Shown piece by piece: positions 9,384-18,428 of a DNA stretch of 64,000 bases. Within the stretch, counting starts at the first letter, position 1. Each line of letters opens with the position of its first letter. Position numbers and translations under genes: made by a program. The notes under the pieces are model-generated. The model saw nothing but the letters and a program-made list of their open reading frames with translations. It was not told the origin of the DNA and searched no databases. This stretch comes from G965230615 sp965230615 (lineage in GTDB: Bacteria > Pseudomonadota > Gammaproteobacteria > HTCC5015), in contig OZ246012.1 in NCBI GenBank assembly GCA_965230615.1, forward strand, positions 4,092,001 to 4,156,000, written 5' to 3'.

Positions 9384-11252
9384 GTGAAAAAAAGTATTTC
9401 TTGTTTGTTGGGCTTGGCAATGCTAGCGGCGTTGTCTGTGGTACATGCTAATGAGCAAAGTCGTTTAGAAGAAGTTGTGGTGACGTCCAGTCGGGTGGCA
9501 ATGCCTTTACGGCAAATAGCGACATCGGTTTCGGTGATTGATAAAGCTGAGCTTGAGCTCAAGGGCTACAGTTCTCTGACGGATGTACTCCGCACTGAAG
9601 CGGCTATCGGCGCCAGTAATAGCGGTGGTCAAGGTAAAGCCAGTGCCTTACGCATCCGAGGTGAAGAGGGATATCGAACGCTGGTGTTAATTGATGGTGT
9701 TGATGTATCAGATCCAACGGCTACCCAGGTTGGGCCGCAGATTCATCACTTAATTAACAGTGACGATATCGAACGCATTGAAGTTCTGCGCGGACCACAA
9801 GGGTTTTTATATGGTGCTGATGCTGGCGGTGTGGTAAATATTATTACGCGTCGTGGTACTGATGGCCTGACGGGGCAGTTATCAGCTGAAGCGGGTAGTT
9901 TTGGTACTCAGCGGCTAGGTGCCAGCATTGCCAATGGCAGTGAGCAAGGTGACTTTTATCTGTCAGTGACCGACTTTACAACCGATGGTTTTAATGCGCG
10001 TACCGATGATACTGTGCTCAATGATGATGATGGTTATGAAAATACCACCGTGCATGCCAGAGGTGGATGGAATATTAATCAGGCACTGCGCATTGAAGCT
10101 GTGTTGCGTGATACTGAGGGTGAGAGTAACTTTGATGGTTGTGGCTTTCCCACCAGCTTTGACTGTGAAAGTATCTTTGAGCAAACTAACAACCGCTTAA
10201 TGGCTGTTTATCAAACTGAGACGATGAGTCACCAGTTGTCTTTGGGCAGTACCGATGTTGAACGCCGAAGTGTGGCCAATAGTAATACTTCTTTTGAGAC
10301 AGAAGGTGAGATCAGTCTAATTGAATATATCGGTACTTATGATCTTAATGAGGATTATTCGCTGGTATTTGGTGCGAGTAATGAGGAAGAAGATATTGTC
10401 TCAAGTGGTGACTTAGCATTAAAGCGTGATCAGCAAGCGTTCTTTTTTGAATTACAAGCCAGCTTCGATGATCGATTATTTTTAACGGCAGGTGCGCGTA
10501 ATGATGATAACGAAGATTTTGGCGACCATAATAGCGCCCGTATATCAGCAGCTTACTTACAAAGCTTTACCTCAGGTGCTGAGCTCAAATATCGGTTTAC
10601 CTATGGTACAGGTTTTCGGGCACCGAGCTTATCTGAAATAGCTTATAATAGTGGACCTTTTGCACTTTCGCCTGCTTCGGATACTGTTTTAGTGGAAGAA
10701 AGCAGTGAAGGTTTTGATATTGGCTTCGACTTTACTGCCGTAAATAACTTTTTCTTATCGATGGTTTACTTTAAACAAACTATTGAAGATGAAATATTTT
10801 TTGACTTGGTGGACTTTAGTGGTTATTTGCAATCAACTGATGATAGTGAGTCTAGTGGTTTCGAAATTATCACTGAATATCCGTTTAACTCGCAATGGTC
10901 ACTAGAAGCTAATTTAACCTTGAACGATACTGAGACAACAGGCGGTGTACAACGCTTGCGGCGTCCGGAAACCCTCGCTAATATTAATCTCAGTTATACA
11001 GGCGCAGATGATAAGCTGAATATTCTCGCCGGTGTGCGAATAGCACGCGATGCCGTTAATGAAATCTTCGGCGTTGGCCGTGTTGCATTGGATGATTATG
11101 AAGTCTTCAATGTCAGTGCGACCTACAATATGGCGGACAGTGTGCAATTATATGCCCGTATTGAGAACTTAACAGATGAAGAATATGAAGAAATTACGGG
11201 TTTTAATGTGGCTGAGCGTGCCGTATATGCTGGTGTGCGTTATCGCTTCTAG
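9384..11252 (+). CDS. btuB: TonB-dependent vitamin B12 outer-membrane receptor
   Basis: A 622-residue TonB-dependent receptor with GTG start; GAGGAG at 9372-9377 is well spaced. A signal peptide (about residues 1-22, ending VVHA) is followed by a TonB box LEEVVVTSSR (27-36). The plug domain contains GYRTLVLIDGVDVSDP and IERIEVLRGPQGFLYGADAGGVVNI, and the barrel ends in the expected terminal aromatic (YAGVRYRF). Length and plug sequence fit BtuB. The cobalamin riboswitch immediately upstream and the downstream cobO-cobQ-btuCDF genes make cobalamin or cobinamide the substrate with high probability. It exchanges energy with TonB-ExbBD, which is not encoded here. Confidence 0.95.
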   Translation: MKKSISCLLGLAMLAALSVVHANEQSRLEEVVVTSSRVAMPLRQIATSVSVIDKAELELKGYSSLTDVLRTEAAIGASNSGGQGKASALRIRGEEGYRTLVLIDGVDVSDPTATQVGPQIHHLINSDDIERIEVLRGPQGFLYGADAGGVVNIITRRGTDGLTGQLSAEAGSFGTQRLGASIANGSEQGDFYLSVTDFTTDGFNARTDDTVLNDDDGYENTTVHARGGWNINQALRIEAVLRDTEGESNFDGCGFPTSFDCESIFEQTNNRLMAVYQTETMSHQLSLGSTDVERRSVANSNTSFETEGEISLIEYIGTYDLNEDYSLVFGASNEEEDIVSSGDLALKRDQQAFFFELQASFDDRLFLTAGARNDDNEDFGDHNSARISAAYLQSFTSGAELKYRFTYGTGFRAPSLSEIAYNSGPFALSPASDTVLVEESSEGFDIGFDFTAVNNFFLSMVYFKQTIEDEIFFDLVDFSGYLQSTDDSESSGFEIITEYPFNSQWSLEANLTLNDTETTGGVQRLRRPETLANINLSYTGADDKLNILAGVRIARDAVNEIFGVGRVALDDYEVFNVSATYNMADSVQLYARIENLTDEEYEEITGFNVAERAVYAGVRYRF

Positions 11253-11275
11253 GCAGATTTAAGAGAGGTTATGCT

Positions 11276-11887
11276 ATGACAGGGCAACAAGATAAAGCTG
11301 ATAAGCATAAAAAAGTTATGCAAAAGCAAAAGGCTAAAGTGGATCAGAATATTGCTGAGGCCACTGAAGAGCGTGGTGTTATTATTTTGTTGACCGGTAA
11401 TGGCAAAGGCAAAAGTAGCTCAGCGTTTGGCATGGTAATGCGTGCGCTGGGCTACCAACAAAAAGTGGCTGTGGTGCAATTTATTAAAGGTGTGCAACTT
11501 TCCGGGGAAGAACTATATCTAAAAAATCACTGTCCTGAGATTGATTTCTATCAAATGGCAACCGGCTTTACCTGGAATACACAAGACCGCGATGCCGATA
11601 TTGCGGCGGCCGAGCGTACTTGGCAATACGTAGAACCGATATTGCAAGATGATAGCTATGATTTGGTCGTCTTGGATGAATTAACTTATATGATTGCTTA
11701 TAAATATCTCGATGAGAGCCGCATTTTAAATGCACTAAAAAATAGACCTGTTCAGCAAAGCATAGTGGTTACCGGCCGCGGTGGTGGTAGTGCTTTGCAA
11801 CAATTGGCTGACACAGTGGCTGAGGTTAAAGATATCAAACATGCTTTTCGTGCGGGCGTCAAAGCCCGACAAGGCGTCGACTTTTAG
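11276..11887 (+). CDS. cobO: Corrinoid adenosyltransferase (CobA/CobO/BtuR type)
   Basis: A 203-residue ATP:co(I)rrinoid adenosyltransferase. The P-loop for ATP is LTGNGKGKSSSAFG (residues 40-53). VVLDELTYMIAYKYLD carries the acidic Walker-B-like segment, and the family C-terminus RAGVKARQGVDF is present. The enzyme attaches the 5'-deoxyadenosyl group to reduced corrinoids, which both assimilates imported cobinamide and makes coenzyme B12. Its ATG at 11276 follows btuB by 23 bp with a purine-rich AAGAGAGG upstream. In this operon it works on corrinoids imported by BtuB-BtuCDF, ahead of CobQ. Confidence 0.96.
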   Translation: MTGQQDKADKHKKVMQKQKAKVDQNIAEATEERGVIILLTGNGKGKSSSAFGMVMRALGYQQKVAVVQFIKGVQLSGEELYLKNHCPEIDFYQMATGFTWNTQDRDADIAAAERTWQYVEPILQDDSYDLVVLDELTYMIAYKYLDESRILNALKNRPVQQSIVVTGRGGGSALQQLADTVAEVKDIKHAFRAGVKARQGVDF

Positions 11888-11935
11888 CGTCGGCCTTAAG
11901 AATGTGCGCGCACAGCTATCTATAGAAGAGATGCT

Positions 11936-13438
11936 ATGATCAGTCTTATGGTACAAGGGACTACGTCAGATGCGGGTAAAAGTACTTTAGTTGCAGGGCT
12001 GGGGCGAGTTTTTGTACGCCGAGGTATCAATGTTGCACCCTTTAAGCCACAAAATATGGCATTAAATAGTGCTGTGAGTAGTGATGGTGGGGAAATAGGT
12101 AGGGCCCAGGCACTACAGGCAATAGCGTGCAATATTGCACCGCATTCAGATATGAACCCGGTATTGATAAAGCCCAGCAGCGATACCCAGGCGCAGATTA
12201 TTATTCAAGGTAAGGTTGCTAAGGCATTACCGGCAGAGGCTTATCATGCCTATAAGAAAGTGGCTATGCAGGCTGTTTTACAATCTTATCAACGTTTGCA
12301 GCAACAGTATTCTATGCTTGTTGTTGAGGGTGCGGGCAGCCCGGCTGAAATTAACTTACGCGATAATGATATTGCCAATATGGGCTTTGCTGAAGCGGTT
12401 GATTGCCCTGTTATATTAGTGGCCGATATTGATCGTGGTGGTGTGTTTGCCCATATTATAGGAACTCTGGAATTGCTTTCGGCCAGTGAGCAAAATCGTA
12501 TTATTGGTTTTGTGATTAATCGGTTTAGAGGGGATATTAAATTACTGGAGTCAGGCTTGTCTTGGCTAGAGCAAAAAACCGGTAAGCCTGTGCTCGCGGT
12601 ATTGCCCTATTTGCATAACCTGCACTTGGATGCAGAGGATGCTATCGATACTCAGCAGCAGCTTGCCACGGATAAAAAAATATTAAATGTGCTTGTACCG
12701 GTTTTGCCACGCATGAGTAATCATACCGATTTTATGAGTCTGCGTTTACACGAGCAGGTGAACTTACAGTTTGTTGCCGTTGACCAGGCGCTGCCACCAG
12801 CGACTGATCTTATTATCTTGCCGGGTAGTAAGAATGTACGGGATGACTTAGCGTATTTAAAAAAGCATGGTTGGCAGCAACATATTCAACGGCATTTACG
12901 CTATGGTGGCAAACTGCTGGGAATTTGTGGCGGTTATCAAATGCTTGGTCAATATATTGATGATTCTGAAGGCGTTGAAGGGCAGCCTGGTCGCAGTCAA
13001 GCTTTGGGCTTGCTAGACAGCTATACCGTGCTCAAAGCAGATAAACAACTAAAGCAGGTGCAGGGCAAGCTGTGTTTATCTGGTCAGGAGTGGATCAGCG
13101 GCTATGAGATTCACTGCGGGGAAACTTATTTTTCGAGACCGCAAAAACCGTTAATAGTCTTAGAGGATGGTCGAGAAGAGGGAGTGCTGGCTGATGATCA
13201 ACAAATAGCAGGAACCTATATGCATGGTTTGTTTGATCAGCCGCAAGCAGTAAGTGCTTTATTGTCTTGGGCAGGGTTACAAGCAGCACAAACGTTGGAC
13301 CTTGCCGCCATTCGAGAACAACAAATAGAGCGTTTGGCAGACTGTATTGAACAAAACTTAGAGGTAGATAAGTTACAAACGATATTGCAACAGTTTTATG
13401 CGCAGACAACAGCAGGTGAGGCACATGTTACTGTATAA
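11936..13438 (+). CDS. cobQ: Cobyric acid synthase (glutamine-hydrolysing)
   Basis: A 500-residue cobyric acid synthase, which amidates four side chains of adenosylcobyrinic acid a,c-diamide using glutamine and ATP. The N-terminal ATP-binding domain opens with MVQGTTSDAGKSTLVAGL (4-21) and FKPQNMALNS. The central region has the family's GSKNVRDDLAYL. The C-terminal triad-type glutaminase domain carries its nucleophile in LLGICGGYQMLG, and GTYMHGLFD holds the histidine. It follows cobO by 48 bp. Its presence beside uptake genes is unusual if the cell only imports finished cobalamin: either the rest of the late corrinoid pathway is elsewhere, or partially amidated corrinoids are salvaged. Confidence 0.97.
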   Translation: MISLMVQGTTSDAGKSTLVAGLGRVFVRRGINVAPFKPQNMALNSAVSSDGGEIGRAQALQAIACNIAPHSDMNPVLIKPSSDTQAQIIIQGKVAKALPAEAYHAYKKVAMQAVLQSYQRLQQQYSMLVVEGAGSPAEINLRDNDIANMGFAEAVDCPVILVADIDRGGVFAHIIGTLELLSASEQNRIIGFVINRFRGDIKLLESGLSWLEQKTGKPVLAVLPYLHNLHLDAEDAIDTQQQLATDKKILNVLVPVLPRMSNHTDFMSLRLHEQVNLQFVAVDQALPPATDLIILPGSKNVRDDLAYLKKHGWQQHIQRHLRYGGKLLGICGGYQMLGQYIDDSEGVEGQPGRSQALGLLDSYTVLKADKQLKQVQGKLCLSGQEWISGYEIHCGETYFSRPQKPLIVLEDGREEGVLADDQQIAGTYMHGLFDQPQAVSALLSWAGLQAAQTLDLAAIREQQIERLADCIEQNLEVDKLQTILQQFYAQTTAGEAHVTV

Positions 13439-13459
13439 AATATATAGGCAGTGTTTGTT

Positions 13460-14485
13460 ATGCGACTAATTCGAGCAGGCTTATTAATTAAAATACTCTG
13501 CGCAATGCTGCCGTTGGTGTTTTCTTTGGCTTTATTCTTTGGTACTGAATATATTTCACCCTTTGATTTGTTGGCGCGCAATACTGATTCGCAAGATTGG
13601 TTGATAATACAACGCATAAGACTGCCCCGAGTGATATTAGCCGCGCTGATCGGTCTCAATTTGGCTTTATGTGGTGCGGTATTACAAGGGTTATTCCGCA
13701 ATGCTTTAGCTGATCCAACATTAATCGGTGTGTCGGCCGGTGCATCATTAGGGGCGAGTATCGCGATTGTATTTGGTAGCGTATGGTTGGCCACTGGCAT
13801 ATCGTCAAGTGCAATTTGGGGGTTTTCACTAATCAGTATTAGTGCTGTTATCGGCGGTTTGCTGGCAGCGCTGTTGGTTTATCGCTTAGCATCCGGTGTG
13901 GAGGGTACATCTGTTGCGACTATGCTGCTAGCAGGGATAGCGATAAGTTCTTTAGCTGCAGCAATGAATAGTTTGTTGAGCTTCTTTGCTGATAATAATA
14001 TGTTGCGGAAAATTAGCTTATGGCAAATGGGCGCTTTAGATCATGCTAGCTGGTTTAAAGTGATCGTAAGTTTGTTCATTAGTGTGTTGTTGCTTGTTTG
14101 GCTACCTAAGAAGGCTGCTGCTTTGAATGCAATGTTGCTCGGTGAATCCGAGGCGCGGCATTTAGGTGTTGATGTGCAAGCGATTAAACGAGAGTTGATC
14201 TTTTTATGTGCGCTTGGTGTTGGTATTGCTGTGTCTGTAGCAGGTATTATTGGCTTTGTGGGGTTGATGGTGCCGCACTTGGTGCGGGTGTTGATTGGTC
14301 CGGATCATCGGTTTTTACTAGCGGCATCAGCATTATTAGGTGCTTTGCTATTGATGGTGGCAGATATAGTGGCTCGTGTGATTGTCGCGCCTGCCGAGCT
14401 TCCCGTTGGGGTTGTGACAGCGATCTTAGGCGCCCCGTTTTTCATTTACTTGTTAGTGCAGCAGCGACATAAACTTATATTATGA
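13460..14485 (+). CDS. btuC: Cobalamin ABC transporter permease (FecCD/BtuC family)
   Basis: A polytopic permease of 341 residues from the ATG at 13460, which has AGG 11 bp upstream; a GTG at 13451 would be too close to that site. Eight to ten transmembrane helices are evident. FecCD signatures include IRLPRVILAALIGLNLALCGAVLQGLFRNALADP and GLMVPHLVRVLIGPDHR, the latter containing the coupling helix region that meets the ATPase. Context (B12 riboswitch operon, btuD overlapping by 4 bp, then btuF) makes it the inner-membrane channel for cobalamin. By family alone it could serve haem or siderophores. Confidence 0.92.
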   Translation: MRLIRAGLLIKILCAMLPLVFSLALFFGTEYISPFDLLARNTDSQDWLIIQRIRLPRVILAALIGLNLALCGAVLQGLFRNALADPTLIGVSAGASLGASIAIVFGSVWLATGISSSAIWGFSLISISAVIGGLLAALLVYRLASGVEGTSVATMLLAGIAISSLAAAMNSLLSFFADNNMLRKISLWQMGALDHASWFKVIVSLFISVLLLVWLPKKAAALNAMLLGESEARHLGVDVQAIKRELIFLCALGVGIAVSVAGIIGFVGLMVPHLVRVLIGPDHRFLLAASALLGALLLMVADIVARVIVAPAELPVGVVTAILGAPFFIYLLVQQRHKLIL

Positions 14486-15276
14486 GTATACCGCAAGTTC
14501 AGCCATTATTGAGTATTGAGGCATTATCACTTTCTTATGGTGATGTGATCTTGCTTGATAATATTAACTTGCAGCTGCATGCAGCTGAGGTGATGGTGCT
14601 TATGGGGGCCAATGGCGCTGGCAAGAGTAGCCTGTTGCGTGTGCTAAGTCATGATCTTGGCTTTGATCGTGGTGCAATTTATTTTAATCAGCGCAATATT
14701 GAACAATGGCCTGCCGCTGAGCGTGCTCGTTTAATGGCCGTATTGCCGCAACATTCGAGCTTGAACTTTCCTTTTACGGCTGAAGAGGTGGTTATGCTAT
14801 CTCGTACACCTCATGCGAGTGGGGTCGTGCAAGACAAAAAGATTGTCTCCACCGCATTGGCGCAGGTTGATGCGGAGCATTTGGCGCAGCGTTTATATAC
14901 TCAGTTGTCAGGAGGTGAAAAGCAACGTGTGCAGCTTGCTCGGGTATTAGCGCAAATAGCAGAGCCGCAAGATAATGGCATGCGCTTGTTGCTATTAGAT
15001 GAGCCTGCATCTGCATTTGATATGGCGCATCAAATGCTACTTTTTAATGTGATCAAAGAAATCAAGGCGCAAGGTATTGCTGTATTAATGGTTTTGCACG
15101 ATTTGAATATGGCACAACGTTGTGCCGATAAGGTAGTGCTACTGCAAAGTGGCAGGGTTTATGCGCAAGGTGTAACAGCAGATGTGCTTAATACTGACAA
15201 TATAAAAGCGGTATTTGATGTTGATGTCAACATCATCGAACATGCCAAAACAGGAAGAGCTTATGTTATGGCTTAA
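14482..15276 (+). CDS. btuD: Cobalamin ABC transporter ATP-binding protein
   Basis: A 264-residue ABC ATPase overlapping btuC by ATGA, which suggests coupled translation. The Walker A motif is MGANGAGKSSLLRVLS (about residues 38-53), the signature is QLSGGEKQRVQLARVLA (139-155), the Walker B is LLLLDEPASAFD and the switch histidine is in VLHDLNMAQRC. Sequence order and length resemble HmuV/BtuD ATPases that partner FecCD permeases. The cobalamin assignment comes from the operon rather than the protein itself. Confidence 0.93.
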   Translation: MSIPQVQPLLSIEALSLSYGDVILLDNINLQLHAAEVMVLMGANGAGKSSLLRVLSHDLGFDRGAIYFNQRNIEQWPAAERARLMAVLPQHSSLNFPFTAEEVVMLSRTPHASGVVQDKKIVSTALAQVDAEHLAQRLYTQLSGGEKQRVQLARVLAQIAEPQDNGMRLLLLDEPASAFDMAHQMLLFNVIKEIKAQGIAVLMVLHDLNMAQRCADKVVLLQSGRVYAQGVTADVLNTDNIKAVFDVDVNIIEHAKTGRAYVMA

Positions 15277-16165
15277 TAGCTTGGTCTGGCTTATATGGCG
15301 CTTGTTATTTGCTATTGCTTTTTTTGGGCAAAGTTACGCTGTTGCTGAAATTTCAGTTATTGATGATATGCAAGTTACAGTGACTTTAAAGAAACCTGCG
15401 CAACGTATCATCAGTTTGGCACCACATATTACTGAGTCATTATTTGCTATTGGTGCGGGTCAGCAAATTGTTGGTGTAATAAGTCACTCTGATTATCCTC
15501 AAGCTGCTGCAGCGATACCGGTGATTGCCAGTTACAATAAAATAAATTATGAAGCCATTTTAAATGCGAAGCCTGATATTGTGATTGCCTGGGGCAGTGG
15601 TAATGGTGATGAGGCTATTGCTAGGCTCAAAGCATTGGGCTTAGTTGTGTATGTAGATGAGTCTAAAAGACTTAATGAGATAGTCAATAGTCTACAACGC
15701 TTAGGCATACTAAGTGGTAACAAGCAGCAAGCTTTTGCGGTGGCGCAAGACTTTATTGATAAGTATCAGTATTTAAAAGCGCACTATGCTGGTCAACAGC
15801 CGACACTATCGGTGTATTATGAAATTTGGTCTGAACCCAGAATGACATTAAATGATAAGCATATTGTGTCAGATATTATTCGTTTATGCGGGGGGCGTAA
15901 TCTTTTTGCCGATGCGATTCCGTTGGTGCCCAAAATTAGTATGGAGGCGGTTATTCGGCGTAATCCCGATGTTATTATTTTAAGTGATAAGGGGCGTGCC
16001 ACAGCACAAAAAACGGCCTTCGCTGAGTGGTTAACATGGCCTTTGCTGAATGCGGTACAAAACCGTCAATTACATAGTATTAACCCAGACCTTATGGTTC
16101 GCCAGTCTACCCGCATTCTTGATGGTGCTGAGCACTTATGTGAAATTTTAGAGCAGGCTCGCTGA
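15263..16165 (+). CDS. btuF: Periplasmic cobalamin-binding protein
   Basis: A 300-residue substrate-binding protein. I chose the ATG at 15263 because AGGAAG (15252-15257) sits 5 bp upstream and the product begins with a proper signal peptide (residues ~1-25, ending SYAVA). This start overlaps the btuD stop by 14 bp. The mature protein has the class III fold signatures RIISLAPHITESLFAIGAG, then KPDIVIAWGSGNG, and the BtuF-like LCGGRNLFAD in the second lobe. It captures cobalamin passed by BtuB and delivers it to BtuCD, closing the operon. A 127-bp gap without a clear terminator follows. Confidence 0.92.
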   Translation: MLWLNSLVWLIWRLLFAIAFFGQSYAVAEISVIDDMQVTVTLKKPAQRIISLAPHITESLFAIGAGQQIVGVISHSDYPQAAAAIPVIASYNKINYEAILNAKPDIVIAWGSGNGDEAIARLKALGLVVYVDESKRLNEIVNSLQRLGILSGNKQQAFAVAQDFIDKYQYLKAHYAGQQPTLSVYYEIWSEPRMTLNDKHIVSDIIRLCGGRNLFADAIPLVPKISMEAVIRRNPDVIILSDKGRATAQKTAFAEWLTWPLLNAVQNRQLHSINPDLMVRQSTRILDGAEHLCEILEQAR

Positions 16166-16292
16166 TTTTTTGCTATAACACCGACTGACATTGTCACTCA
16201 GGATTGTAACAAAGCGTAAAATTGCGGCTTCTGTCTACCCGTGGGCGCTTGTGATTTGCTAATATGGATCAACTTTCAATAGGGAGCTTATA

Positions 16293-16967
16293 ATGCTATC
16301 GAAATTATCTTATTTTATTGTTGCTGCTGTATGTATTACCTTGTCGGCATGCTCAACTATTAACCCTTACACTGGCGAAAAACAAACCTCAAATTTAGGT
16401 AAAGGTGCGGCTATTGGTGCTGCCGTGGGTGCTTTAGTGGGTATTGTCAGTTCAGATAGCAGCCGCAAGCGCAAAGAGCGGGCATTAAAGCTGGCAGGTG
16501 TTGGCGCAATAACTGGCGGTGGTGTTGGGTATTATATGGATGTTCAGGAAGCCAAACTGAGACAAAAGCTCCAAGCCTCAGGCGTGGGCGTCACGCGTGA
16601 TGGCGATAATATTATTTTAAACATGCCAGGTAATATTACTTTTCAGGTAGATAAATCTGATGTGAAGCCAGATTTTGTTAAGATATTGGGTTCTGTGACT
16701 GAAGTACTCAAAGAATATAAATCTACGATGATTCAGGTTGCAGGCCATACCGATAGTTCAGGCTCGACGTCTTATAATGAGTTATTGTCCAAATCAAGAG
16801 CGCAGGCTGTATCCGATGAGCTATTAAAATTTGGTGTGCAAGCGGTACGCATAGAGACGATTGGCTTTGGTGAGTTAAGCCCCATTGCCAGTAACGATAC
16901 GCCAGCTGGGCGTGAGCAAAATCGTCGAGTTGAGTTAACCTTATTGCCTTATACCGAAGAAGGTTAA
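16293..16967 (+). CDS. OmpA-family lipoprotein with glycine-zipper segment (YiaD-like)
   Basis: A 224-residue lipoprotein. The signal peptide ends in the lipobox LSAC (Cys20). A glycine-rich membrane-associating segment follows (GKGAAIGAAVGALVGIVSS, then GVGAITGGGVGYYMD). The C-terminal OmpA/Pal-type peptidoglycan-binding domain spans roughly residues 110-220, with VAGHTDSSGSTSYNELLSKSRA and the terminal NRRVELTLLP. Architecture and length match YiaD-type envelope proteins that tie the outer membrane to the cell wall. The ATG has AGGGAG upstream. Its terminator overlaps the 3' end of the convergent cysG gene. Confidence 0.92.
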   Translation: MLSKLSYFIVAAVCITLSACSTINPYTGEKQTSNLGKGAAIGAAVGALVGIVSSDSSRKRKERALKLAGVGAITGGGVGYYMDVQEAKLRQKLQASGVGVTRDGDNIILNMPGNITFQVDKSDVKPDFVKILGSVTEVLKEYKSTMIQVAGHTDSSGSTSYNELLSKSRAQAVSDELLKFGVQAVRIETIGFGELSPIASNDTPAGREQNRRVELTLLPYTEEG

Positions 16968-16987
16968 GTTATCTAATTATTGGTTTT

Positions 16988-18412
16988 TTAATTAATTGAG
17001 CTGGTTCGATGAAACCAGCTCAATTTTTTCTGCAGACTGACAACCTTGCCAATAATAATTAATGCAGGTGCTTTAATATCAGCAGCTGTTGCCTGTTCAT
17101 AAAGGTTGGTAATCTCGGCGCTAATAACACGTTGTTGCTCTGCGGTACCATTTTCAATAATCGCAGCAGGTGTTGTCGCTGGCATGCCGTTATTTTGTAA
17201 GTGCTTACTAATGAGTGGTAAGTTCTTTAAGCCCATATAAAAAATAATAGTCTGATTACTTTGCGCTAATGCTGCCCAGCTTAAATCACCTTGCAAGGCT
17301 AGTTCATTATTTTTTAAATGCCCGGTGACGAATATGCAGGATTGTGAGTAATCCCGGTGAGTCAAAGGTATGCCAGCATAAGCAGCACAGCCTAGCGCAG
17401 CCGTTATGCCGGGCACTACTTGAAAGTTAATATTGGCTGCTGCCAATGCTTCTATTTCTTCACCGCCGCGACCAAAAATAAAAGGGTCACCGCCTTTTAA
17501 GCGGCAAACACGTTTGCCGTCGCGAGCGATATCGATTAATAGCTGATTAATCTCTGTCTGGGTTTTTTCGTGGTGGTCATGCCGTTTGCCGACATAGATT
17601 TTATCGGCATCGCGTCGTACCAGATCAAGTACGGCTGGGCTAACCAGGCGGTCGTAGAGAATAACGTCGGCTTGTTGCATCAGACGCAGCGCGCGAAAAG
17701 TCAGCAGGTCTGGGTCGCCAGGCCCAGCGCCAACGATATAAGCTTCGCCAATAGGTGATTTTAAGGCGTCTGTTGATTCTGCCAGTTGCTGTACTAAAAT
17801 TTCTCGACCTTCATTATCATCGCTGGCGCTAATGATTTTATCCGAAGCTGGTCCATTAAAAATGCTTTCCCAGAAATAGCGTCTAGCAGTGATTGAGGGT
17901 AGGTGTTGCTTGAGTTCGTCGCGGAAGTTGCCCGCGATACGTGCTAACTTGCCATAGCTGGCGGGGATGATGCTTTCAAGCTTGGCCCGCAGCAGACGAG
18001 CTAAAACCGGTGCTCTGCCACCGCTGCTGGTTGCAATAATAATAGGCGAGCGATCCACAATAGAAGGAAAAATAAAACTACACAGCTCTGGTTGGTCGAC
18101 TACATTAACCGGAATATTGCGTGACATGGCGTGCTTATGCACGTCGCGGTTAGTCGCCATATCGTCAGTTGCCGCAATAACCAAGACTTTATTGTCGAGT
18201 TGGGTCGTTTGAAAGGTCTCTTTTAGGTGCTGCATACTATCAGGGTTTTGTTCAAGCAATTGTTGCAGCGCAGGATGTAGGGTGGGTGCAACAATGGTGA
18301 TATGTGCGCCTGCGCGTCTTAAGAGTTCTATTTTGCGCAAGGCAACATTACCGCCGCCAATGATCAGGCACTGGCGGCCTTGCAACCTCAGGAAAATCGG
18401 TAAGGTATCCAA
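16988..18412 (-). CDS. cysG: Sirohaem synthase (trifunctional)
   Basis: A 474-residue protein with both halves of CysG. The N-terminal Met8p-like dehydrogenase/ferrochelatase has GRQCLIIGGGNVALRKIELL (12-31). The C-terminal SAM-dependent uroporphyrinogen III methyltransferase starts near residue 220 with VGAGPGDPDLLTFRALRLMQQADVILYDRLV and contains CRLKGGDPFIFGRGGEE. It makes sirohaem from uroporphyrinogen III in three steps, supplying the sulfite reductase encoded at 23.9-25.6 kb. It lies 16 bp downstream of cysH and is probably cotranscribed. The last 13 codons also form the terminator hairpin of the convergent lipoprotein gene. Confidence 0.97.
   Translation of the reverse strand: MDTLPIFLRLQGRQCLIIGGGNVALRKIELLRRAGAHITIVAPTLHPALQQLLEQNPDSMQHLKETFQTTQLDNKVLVIAATDDMATNRDVHKHAMSRNIPVNVVDQPELCSFIFPSIVDRSPIIIATSSGGRAPVLARLLRAKLESIIPASYGKLARIAGNFRDELKQHLPSITARRYFWESIFNGPASDKIISASDDNEGREILVQQLAESTDALKSPIGEAYIVGAGPGDPDLLTFRALRLMQQADVILYDRLVSPAVLDLVRRDADKIYVGKRHDHHEKTQTEINQLLIDIARDGKRVCRLKGGDPFIFGRGGEEIEALAAANINFQVVPGITAALGCAAYAGIPLTHRDYSQSCIFVTGHLKNNELALQGDLSWAALAQSNQTIIFYMGLKNLPLISKHLQNNGMPATTPAAIIENGTAEQQRVISAEITNLYEQATAADIKAPALIIIGKVVSLQKKLSWFHRTSSIN
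16994..17029 (+). terminator. Terminator embedded in the 3' coding end of cysG
   Basis: A perfect 13-bp inverted repeat pairs AATTGAGCTGGTT (16994-17006) with AACCAGCTCAATT (17013-17025), and T residues follow on the plus strand. It serves the plus-strand OmpA-like lipoprotein gene ending at 16967. On the minus strand the same bases are the last codons of cysG. Confidence 0.85.
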
Positions 18413-18428
18413 GTGTGTTTAATCAGGT

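Noticed and set aside
13451..13459. GTG start for btuC
   Set aside because: The only Shine-Dalgarno-like AGG would be 2 bp away; the ATG at 13460 has normal spacing.
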